Of a DNA stretch of 7,035 nucleotides, positions 1 through 5,551 are shown one piece after another (the first letter of the stretch is position 1; every line of letters begins with the position of its first letter). Position numbers and translations under genes: made by a program. Where the stretch lies: positions 8,179 to 15,213 of the forward strand of contig DMFQ01000020.1 of assembly GCA_003450555.1 (NCBI GenBank). The letters are read 5' to 3'. Origin of the DNA: Ktedonobacter sp. (lineage in GTDB: Bacteria; Chloroflexota; Ktedonobacteria; Ktedonobacterales; Ktedonobacteraceae). The notes under the pieces were generated by a model. The model had not been told where the DNA came from. It saw only the letters and a list, made by a program, of their open reading frames with translations, and searched no databases.

Positions 1-318
1 GCCGAACTGGTGGACGCCATTCGTCAGATCATCGCTGATGGACGTAATCCGGATACCATAACGGAAGAACTGATCAGTTCGTACTTATATACACGCGATC
101 TGCCAGACCCAGATATGGTTATTCGCACAGCAGGAGAAATGCGTGTCAGCAACTTCTTGCTGTGGCAATCAGCCTACAGTGAATATTATGCAACGCCAAC
201 ACTGTGGCCCGATTTTGGGCGAGAAGATTTACGTCAGGCTTTAGATAGCTACCATCACAGACAACGACGTTTTGGCCGCGTCACTGTTCCTCCGACCACT
301 GTCGCGCAGGGAGAATAG
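1..318 (+). CDS. uppS: Undecaprenyl diphosphate synthase, C-terminal part (5' end outside window)
   Basis: This is the C-terminal 105 codons of a cis-prenyltransferase that adds isopentenyl diphosphate units to farnesyl diphosphate, giving the C55 carrier lipid for cell-wall synthesis. The frame is open from base 1, so the gene begins upstream. The family block [15 protein letters not shown] starts at 124, followed by A-Y-S-E-Y-Y. By comparison with the E. coli enzyme, the IPP-diphosphate-binding Arg194, Arg200 and Ser202 correspond to codons at 124, 142 and 148, and the Mg-binding Glu213 to the codon at 181. The W-P-D-F motif and the basic R-R-F-G-R near the end are also typical. The catalytic Asp and P-loop lie in the missing N-terminal part. 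The stop is 4 nt before the proposed cdsA start, which suggests translational coupling. An internal GTG at 10 is not the true start. Confidence 0.95.
   Translation, partial: AELVDAIRQIIADGRNPDTITEELISSYLYTRDLPDPDMVIRTAGEMRVSNFLLWQSAYSEYYATPTLWPDFGREDLRQALDSYHHRQRRFGRVTVPPTTVAQGE
308..315 (+). promoter_or_regulatory. Ribosome binding site deciding the cdsA start
   Basis: The purine-rich run AGGGAGAA lies inside the last codons of uppS, 7 to 8 nt before the GTG at 323. It favours that GTG over the TTG at 272, which lies deep inside uppS and has no comparable site. Confidence 0.55.
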
Positions 319-322
319 GGGC

Positions 323-1234
323 GTGCAAGGCGCAACTGAAGAAAATCTACAACAGGATGCAGCGAAAAAGGCCAACAGACAATGGTACATTTCTGTTGGT
401 CAACGGTGGCTGACCGCCACAATCGCTATGCCTATCGTGCTTCTCTTTGTCTGGTTCGGTGGTTGGTGGGCGTTTGCTGGAACGTTGCTTGTCGTCCTGT
501 TGAGTACCTTTGAACTTCATGCTATGATGCGCCACGCGGGGTATCGCCCTCTCATAGTTGTGAGCCTCGGGCTGAGCGTTCTTTTTCTTGTGGCTGCTAT
601 GTTTCAAAAGGAACGCCTCCTATTACTTGAAATAGGACTGGGCGCTGCCGTGCTGGTCCCTCTTCCCTTGCTCTTCTTTCGTAAAAAACTTGAAGGTGCG
701 CTGGTGGACTGGGCGCTTACCTTATCTTTCTCCATTTACCTCGGCTGGTCGATGAGTTTTTTTCCGCTGTTACGTGGCTATGAATCTAGCAGGATTCCTG
801 GGCTACATGGCGCCTGGTTCTATTTGCCGAGTGGAGCATGGTGGACACTCCTCGCATTATTAGGCGTATGGGGTTTTGATGCCGCTGCATTTTTCACGGG
901 ACACTATTTTGGTAGGCATAAACTCGCTCCCCGCATCAGCCCTAATAAGACGTGGGAAGGTGCCGTTGGTGGACTCGTGCTGTCAATAACTGCAGCCCTG
1001 CTTTTTACATCCATCCCCCTTGGTGTCCCCTGGTACCTGGCGACCGTGTTGGGAATTCTCATTGGAGTGGCTGCCGTCTTGGGCGACCTTGCAGAATCTT
1101 TGATCAAACGTCAGACCAACGTCAAGGATAGTGGAAACATTATGCCTGGTCATGGAGGGATGCTCGACCGCATTGACAGTCTATTGTTTGTGGTTATTGT
1201 GGTCTATGTCTTCTCTCAATTTGTAGGAAGATAA
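323..1234 (+). CDS. cdsA: Phosphatidate cytidylyltransferase (CDP-diacylglycerol synthase)
   Basis: This integral membrane enzyme converts phosphatidic acid and CTP into CDP-diacylglycerol and pyrophosphate, the branch point for bacterial phospholipids. The protein is 303 residues, slightly longer than the usual 260 to 285, because of a polar N-terminal extension of about 27 residues before the first hydrophobic segment. Eight or nine hydrophobic stretches follow. The diagnostic cytidylyltransferase signature covers residues 259 to 285: S-L-I-K-R, then K-D, then P-G-H-G-G-M-L-D-R-I-D. All metal- and CTP-binding acidic residues are present. An earlier conserved block, S-P-N-K-T-W-E-G, is at 206 to 213. 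I chose the GTG at 323 because it follows the uppS stop by 4 nt and has a purine-rich ribosome site. The family call is very firm; the exact start is less so. Confidence 0.95.
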   Translation: MQGATEENLQQDAAKKANRQWYISVGQRWLTATIAMPIVLLFVWFGGWWAFAGTLLVVLLSTFELHAMMRHAGYRPLIVVSLGLSVLFLVAAMFQKERLLLLEIGLGAAVLVPLPLLFFRKKLEGALVDWALTLSFSIYLGWSMSFFPLLRGYESSRIPGLHGAWFYLPSGAWWTLLALLGVWGFDAAAFFTGHYFGRHKLAPRISPNKTWEGAVGGLVLSITAALLFTSIPLGVPWYLATVLGILIGVAAVLGDLAESLIKRQTNVKDSGNIMPGHGGMLDRIDSLLFVVIVVYVFSQFVGR

Positions 1235-1272
1235 TCTCTCCATAGCAAGGGAAGTTAGCGCCCCCTCGCCCG

Positions 1273-1281
1273 TGTTATAAT
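1273..1281 (+). promoter_or_regulatory. Extended -10 promoter upstream of dxr
   Basis: TGTTATAAT combines the TGn extension with a perfect TATAAT hexamer at 1276 to 1281. No good -35 is seen; AGTTAG at 1253 to 1258 has 17-bp spacing but matches poorly. Extended -10 promoters can work without a strong -35. Transcription would start near 1288 and give a leader of about 158 nt before dxr. This implies that dxr-rseP-ispG can be expressed independently of uppS-cdsA. Confidence 0.55.
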
Positions 1282-1445
1282 AGAAGACAGAATGTCTTTG
1301 TGACAGAGAAACTGAAGCTATAAACTAAACGAGGCAAATAAACGTACATGCTTTCGGATATACTTTAAAGTACTGAGAGATTACACAATCGTTACAGAAA
1401 AACTCTTGCGCCAGCTACACGAAAGTCTGTAGATAGAAGAAATCG

Positions 1446-2627
1446 ATGACCCAATTTCCTAAACGCATTGCTCTGCTCGGCAGTACCGGCTCGATTGGTC
1501 AGCAGACGCTTGATGTTGTACGCAGTTTTCCCGAGCATTTTCGCATTGTAGCCCTGGCTGCACGAAGTAATGTTACGCTCCTGGCGCAGCAGGTGCAGGA
1601 GTTTAACCCATCACTGGTCGCTTGTTTTGCGGATACGCCGGAAGTAGAAGCTGCTGCTCGAGCCACATTTCCTACTGTTGTGCTCGGTGCACAGGGACTG
1701 TTAGAGGTGGCAACACATCCACAAGCAGATATCGTTGTTGCAGCTACCTCTGGCTTGATGGGGCTGGAGCCTACTCTGGCAGCTATCCGCGCGGGTAAAA
1801 CTATCGCGCTGGCGAATAAAGAAACACTGGTCATGGCAGGCCACCTGGTCATGCAAGAAGCGCAACGGGCAGGTGTGTCAATTCTGCCGGTGGACAGCGA
1901 ACACAGCGCCATCTGGCAATGTCTGCGGGGTGAGCAGGCGAAAGAAGTCAAGCGCTTATTACTTACCGCCTCGGGTGGTCCTTTTCGCCGTGCCACCCTT
2001 GAACAAATTCGTTCCGTCACGGTGGAGCAAGCCCTGGCCCATCCAACCTGGCGCATGGGGCCTAAGATCACAATAGACTCCGCCACCCTTATGAATAAGG
2101 GCCTGGAAGTGTTAGAAGCGCACTGGCTCTTTGATATGCCATACGAGCAGATCGATGTCGTCGTCCATCCAGAGAGCATCATCCACTCGATGGTTGAATT
2201 TATTGATGGCTCACTTAAGTTGCAGGCAAGCCTACCGAGTATGCACTTACCCATCCTGGGTGCCTTGAGTTATCCTGCAAGACTGAATACAGCGGAAAAG
2301 GGACTTGTGCGAGAGTTACGCTGGGCAGACGTGGCCCAGCTCAATTTTGAAGCACTTGATGAAAGCCGCTTTCCTTGCTTTCGCCTGGCGCTAAACGCGG
2401 CCAGGCGTGGAGGGACCTATCCCAGTGTCCTGGTGGGAGCAGACGAGGAGGCGGTCGCCCTTTTTCTGGATGGTAAAATTGGGCTTGCGGGTATCGCGGA
2501 ACTGATCGAAGCTGTTTTAGAGCAGCATCAATCGGTAGAGTATCCAGATATAGCTACGATCCTGGAGGCAACTGCCTGGGCGCGGCGAACAGCACGAGAG
2601 AAAATTATGGAGCATTTTAAGCGATAA
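1446..2627 (+). CDS. dxr: 1-deoxy-D-xylulose 5-phosphate reductoisomerase
   Basis: This cytosolic enzyme isomerises and reduces 1-deoxyxylulose 5-phosphate to 2-C-methyl-D-erythritol 4-phosphate with NADPH and a divalent metal, the committed step of the MEP isoprenoid pathway. The 393-residue length is normal for the family. The NADPH-binding loop G-S-T-G-S-I-G is at residues 12 to 18 and A-L-A-N-K-E-T at 121 to 127. The metal ligands Asp150 and Glu152 sit in P-V-D-S-E-H-S, at the same numbers as in E. coli. A-S-G-G-P-F is at 165 to 170. The mobile loop H-P-T-W-R-M-G starts at His199, and M-N-K-G-L-E at 216 to 221 supplies Asn217, Lys218 and the third metal ligand Glu221. The C-terminal helical domain is complete. 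The ATG at 1446 has only a weak upstream purine run (AGAAGA, 1435 to 1440), but the N-terminus aligns well with the family. It lies 22 nt before rseP. Confidence 0.98.
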   Translation: MTQFPKRIALLGSTGSIGQQTLDVVRSFPEHFRIVALAARSNVTLLAQQVQEFNPSLVACFADTPEVEAAARATFPTVVLGAQGLLEVATHPQADIVVAATSGLMGLEPTLAAIRAGKTIALANKETLVMAGHLVMQEAQRAGVSILPVDSEHSAIWQCLRGEQAKEVKRLLLTASGGPFRRATLEQIRSVTVEQALAHPTWRMGPKITIDSATLMNKGLEVLEAHWLFDMPYEQIDVVVHPESIIHSMVEFIDGSLKLQASLPSMHLPILGALSYPARLNTAEKGLVRELRWADVAQLNFEALDESRFPCFRLALNAARRGGTYPSVLVGADEEAVALFLDGKIGLAGIAELIEAVLEQHQSVEYPDIATILEATAWARRTAREKIMEHFKR

Positions 2628-2633
2628 ATGATC

Positions 2634-2638
2634 AAGGA
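2634..2638 (+). promoter_or_regulatory. Ribosome binding site of rseP
   Basis: AAGGA lies in the 22-nt gap between dxr and rseP, 11 nt before the ATG at 2650. Spacing is slightly long, but this is the best candidate and agrees with the ATG placing the HExxH helix at the usual distance from the N-terminus. Confidence 0.5.
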
Positions 2639-2649
2639 AATGAAGCATT

Positions 2650-3870
2650 ATGAATAACTGGTACTTGCTAGCAGCCATTCCTGTCTTTGGTTTGCTTGTG
2701 CTTGTGCATGAATTTGGGCACTTTATAACAGCGAAATGGGCGGGTATTCGTGTTGAAGAGTTTGGTCTAGGTTTCCCACCTTGCATCGTAGGGCTACGCC
2801 AACGCGATGAAGGAGGTTGGGAGGTTATCTGGCTTGGCGGGAGACGGAACGAAGAGGATATGTATGACTCTCGCAAGCAGACTCCCTTTAGCGGTACCAG
2901 TGGCGGAGTGAGCACGCCAGGCGCGCCCACTTCGAATCACACCATTTATTCGCTCAACCTCATACCCATTGGTGGTTTTGTGCGTATGCCAGGGGAAAAT
3001 GGAGATATCAACGACGAGGATGGCAACTACGATCCCCAGAGTTTCGCTGCCAAATCAGCTGGCAAACGTCTGATTGTGCTCGTTGCCGGTGTCACTATGA
3101 ATGTACTGTTAGCGATGATACTATTCACCTTTGCCTTTGGTTTTGGGGAGCCAAAACTCCTGCCACAGATCGGCAAAGTTGTTCCTAACTCTCCTGCTGC
3201 TATTGCTGGGATACAACCTGGCGATACCATCGTCGCTGCCAATAATCAGCCCGTCAACTTTTTCATCGACCTCCAGTCCGTTGTCAATACGGAGCTTCAA
3301 GCCGATAAGAATCAGCACGCGACAGTCCCGGTTGCTTTACAGATTCGGCGCTCAGGCTCGAAGGAACTCATCTCAACAACCGTGAACGTCCGCGAGCATC
3401 CACCTGCAGGTCAGGGGCCGATGGGGATCGAGGCCAGTGGGAAGGTCGTCTTTGACAGTATACCGCTCTGGCAGGCGCCTCTCAGGGGCGTGCAGTACAC
3501 CTTTCAAATGACGTCTGACTTTCTCAAAGCTATTGGACAGATGTTTACAGGCGCTCTCCCCTTTCAGGTGGCTGGCCCTGTTGGTATTGTGAGAATCACA
3601 GGCGAAGTTGCTCAGAGTGTGCCTAGCGAGGGCTGGTGGCCCATACTCAGCTTAACCGCGGTGTTAAGCCTGAACCTGGCGATCATAAATATATTGCCGT
3701 TCCCCGCTTTGGATGGTGGGCGCGTCGTACTTGTATTGATTGAAGTTCTACGCGGCGGCAAGAAACTGAAGCCAGAAGTCGAAGGTATGATTAATTTTGC
3801 TGGTATGCTTATGCTGCTTACCCTGATGGTCGTAATCACATTTTTTGATGTAAAGAACTTGCTGCCTTAG
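2650..3870 (+). CDS. rseP: RseP/site-2-protease-family intramembrane zinc metalloprotease with PDZ domain
   Basis: This is a membrane zinc protease of the M50B family, which cuts transmembrane segments of substrates such as anti-sigma factors or signal-peptide remnants. The first membrane helix carries the zinc motif H-E-F-G-H at residues 20 to 24. The block Y-S-L-N-L-I-P-I-G-G-F-V-R-M-P-G-E runs from 100 to 116, and A-G-V-T-M-N at 146 to 151 begins the second helix. A PDZ domain follows from about 174 to 260, with the S-P-A-A-I-A-G-I-Q-P-G-D core at 181 to 192. G-P-V-G-I and the second active-site motif, N347 to P-A-L-D355-G-G, are present, so both zinc-ligand sites are intact. At 406 residues it is long: between the G-L-G-F-P-P strand (about 39 to 44) and Y-S-L-N there are about 45 extra Gly/Ser/charge-rich residues. 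The neighbours dxr and ispG are typical for this gene. The physiological substrate cannot be read from the sequence. Confidence 0.95.
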   Translation: MNNWYLLAAIPVFGLLVLVHEFGHFITAKWAGIRVEEFGLGFPPCIVGLRQRDEGGWEVIWLGGRRNEEDMYDSRKQTPFSGTSGGVSTPGAPTSNHTIYSLNLIPIGGFVRMPGENGDINDEDGNYDPQSFAAKSAGKRLIVLVAGVTMNVLLAMILFTFAFGFGEPKLLPQIGKVVPNSPAAIAGIQPGDTIVAANNQPVNFFIDLQSVVNTELQADKNQHATVPVALQIRRSGSKELISTTVNVREHPPAGQGPMGIEASGKVVFDSIPLWQAPLRGVQYTFQMTSDFLKAIGQMFTGALPFQVAGPVGIVRITGEVAQSVPSEGWWPILSLTAVLSLNLAIINILPFPALDGGRVVLVLIEVLRGGKKLKPEVEGMINFAGMLMLLTLMVVITFFDVKNLLP

Positions 3871-3898
3871 GGAAGCGAGTCAATGGAGTAATAACATT

Positions 3899-5134
3899 AT
3901 GCGACGGAAAACCCGACAAATACATGTCGGCAATGTAGCTATAGGTGGCGATGCGCCCATCGCAGTTCAATCAATGACAACCACGTACACACGTGATGTT
4001 GACAGCACAGTGGCACAGATACTTCGCCTCGAAGAGGTTGGGTGTGAATTAGTGCGAGTAGCTGTACCTGAGGAAGAGGATGCCCTCGCCATTGGCGAGA
4101 TCAAAAAACGTATTCACATTCCCCTGGTGGCCGATATTCACTATAAACACGCGTTGGCTTTGGAGGCCATACGCCAGGGCATAGATTGTGTTCGTATTAA
4201 TCCAGGCAACTTGATCAATGGGCGGAAATCGCTCGACCAGATTGTGGCCGCGTGTAAAGAACGTGGCATCGCTATGCGTATCGGCGTCAACTCTGGCTCA
4301 ATCGATGCACTCGATCAGCGCGGACAGATGCAGCGCATCCAGGTGCGCCTCCGAGATGACGGTGTATTGGAGCGCACTGATCCAACCGAGGCGCGCCGTA
4401 AAGAGCGAGAGCATTTAGCGGAACGGATGGTCAGCAAGGCTCTGGAGTACATTAGCTGGTGTGAGGAACTCGATTACCACGAGATCAAAGTTTCACTAAA
4501 ATCCTCCACTGTGCTCACGGCGGTTGAAGCCTATCGCCGCTTTGCGCAACGTTCAGATTATCCCCTGCACCTGGGTATTACGGAAGCTGGCACCCTCGTC
4601 ACCGGTTCGGTCAAATCGTCTGTTGGCATGGGCCTGTTACTCGCTGATGGCATCGGTGATACCATACGAGTGAGCCTGAGCGCAGAGCCGGAGGAAGAGA
4701 TTCCGGTGGCGTATGAAATCTTACGTTCTCTCGAGCTGCGTAATCGTGGCGTTACCTTTGTCTCCTGTCCCTCGTGTGGACGCGTCGAAATCGATGTCAT
4801 CCAGGTTGCTAATGAAGTAGAGAAGCGGCTCTCCAAAGTTCAGACTCCCATTCATGTTGCGGTCATGGGCTGTGTCGTCAATGGTCCAGGCGAATCGCGC
4901 GATGCTGATGTGGGACTGGCTGGCGGCAAGGGACGAGGCGTGATCTTCCGCAAAGGGGAAGTGATAAAAACCGTTCCCGAAGATCAGTTCCTGGATGCTG
5001 TATTGAAAGAAGTGGCAAGCTTGTTGCCAGAGCGTGAAGCGAAGCTGGTGTATCCAGAGGGCGGTATTCAGGAGACCGCTGGTCACCATCGTACTCGTGT
5101 AGAAGGTATGGGGCTTCCCATTCTGAAGTCATAG
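3899..5134 (+). CDS. ispG: 4-hydroxy-3-methylbut-2-enyl diphosphate synthase (IspG/GcpE)
   Basis: This cytosolic iron-sulphur enzyme reductively opens methylerythritol cyclodiphosphate to HMBPP, the penultimate MEP-pathway step, with electrons from flavodoxin or ferredoxin. The N-terminal TIM-barrel part has Q-S-M-T-T-T at 24 to 29, L-V-A-D-I-H-Y-K, R-I-N-P-G-N and G-V-N-S-G-S ending at 134. The C-terminal cluster domain has C290-P-S-C293 and C325, the three [4Fe-4S] ligands, followed by N-G-P-G-E with the catalytic Glu332. Length is 411 residues against about 370 in E. coli. Part of the excess is a charged segment at about 141 to 172, between the G-S-I-D strand and the next barrel helix. The rest is a polar C-terminal tail of about 34 residues from 378. 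The ATG at 3899 follows TGGAGT (3884 to 3889) at 9 nt and rseP by 28 nt. It is the last gene of the cluster, ending 38 nt before a terminator. Confidence 0.97.
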   Translation: MRRKTRQIHVGNVAIGGDAPIAVQSMTTTYTRDVDSTVAQILRLEEVGCELVRVAVPEEEDALAIGEIKKRIHIPLVADIHYKHALALEAIRQGIDCVRINPGNLINGRKSLDQIVAACKERGIAMRIGVNSGSIDALDQRGQMQRIQVRLRDDGVLERTDPTEARRKEREHLAERMVSKALEYISWCEELDYHEIKVSLKSSTVLTAVEAYRRFAQRSDYPLHLGITEAGTLVTGSVKSSVGMGLLLADGIGDTIRVSLSAEPEEEIPVAYEILRSLELRNRGVTFVSCPSCGRVEIDVIQVANEVEKRLSKVQTPIHVAVMGCVVNGPGESRDADVGLAGGKGRGVIFRKGEVIKTVPEDQFLDAVLKEVASLLPEREAKLVYPEGGIQETAGHHRTRVEGMGLPILKS

Positions 5135-5172
5135 TAGCCCGACTGATACCTGCGCTACACACAACAACATGC

Positions 5173-5200
5173 AAAAGCGACTTCACACGAAGTCGCTTTT
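5173..5200. terminator. Bidirectional intrinsic terminator between ispG and tRNA-Val
   Basis: A perfect 12-bp stem, AAAAGCGACTTC paired with GAAGTCGCTTTT, encloses a 4-base loop, ACAC. Read on the plus strand it ends in TTTTCTT, and on the minus strand in TTTT followed by GC. It lies 38 nt after the ispG stop and 6 nt beyond the 3' end of the minus-strand tRNA. It can therefore end transcripts from both sides. Confidence 0.9.
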
Positions 5201-5206
5201 CTTAAG

Positions 5207-5280
<74 letters not shown>

Positions 5281-5293
5281 TTGAACAGGGATA

Positions 5294-5322
5294 ATAATAG
5301 CATTGCGCCCATACGTTGTCAA
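5294..5322 (-). promoter_or_regulatory. Promoter of tRNA-Val
   Basis: On the minus strand the -35 hexamer is a perfect TTGACA (5317 to 5322), the spacer is exactly 17 bp, and the -10 is TATTAT (5294 to 5299) preceded by the TGC extension. The predicted start near 5287 leaves only about 6 nt of leader before the mature tRNA. This near-consensus sigma-70-type promoter fits strong, constitutive expression. Confidence 0.85.
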
Positions 5323-5427
5323 GCGTTTTGCTGCGAAATTACTCAAGCAAAAGCTGTGAATACATACTGAAGGCTGATGAGGAACTTTCTTTGCTCTCCC
5401 AGATAAGTGATTTTGTATCGGTACATC

Positions 5428-5456
5428 TTGCATGTATAGGGATGCAATGCTATACT
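5428..5456 (+). promoter_or_regulatory. Promoter of the CHAP gene, with an overlapping inverted repeat
   Basis: TTGCAT (5428 to 5433) and TATACT (5451 to 5456) are separated by 17 bp, with a TGC extension directly before the -10. Transcription would start near 5463, leaving a leader of about 89 nt. The -35 is only a partial match. The -35 sequence and ATGCAA (5442 to 5447) form a perfect 6-bp inverted repeat with an 8-bp gap, lying within the promoter. I see nothing else assignable between the tRNA promoter and this one. Confidence 0.55.
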
Positions 5457-5534
5457 TTGGCGGGGTATGAAGTCACTACAATGTATCACTTTCCCGGACG
5501 CCTTGGCAGGGGAACAACTTATCTCGAAAAATCT

Positions 5535-5543
5535 AGAGGGGAG
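5535..5543 (+). promoter_or_regulatory. Ribosome binding site favouring the CHAP gene start at 5552
   Basis: The all-purine AGAGGGGAG ends 8 nt before the ATG at 5552. The only other good candidate start, the ATG at 5609, has AGAAGG (5588 to 5593) at 15 nt, which is too far for efficient initiation. Confidence 0.6.
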
Positions 5544-5551
5544 CTACCTCG

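Noticed and set aside
272..322. Longer cdsA form starting at TTG 272
   Set aside because: It would overlap uppS by 47 nt with no ribosome site, and the added Arg-rich residues are not family-like.
1499..2254. Minus-strand open frame of 251 codons opposite dxr
   Set aside because: It lies wholly inside a certain dxr gene, has no family motifs, is Ser/Cys/Arg-rich as expected for an antisense shadow, and has no promoter or ribosome site.
5463..5551. Riboswitch (for example of the cyclic-di-AMP type) in the CHAP leader
   Set aside because: Such switches are common before wall-hydrolase genes, but the leader is only about 89 nt and I could not find the conserved core or a matching stem set.
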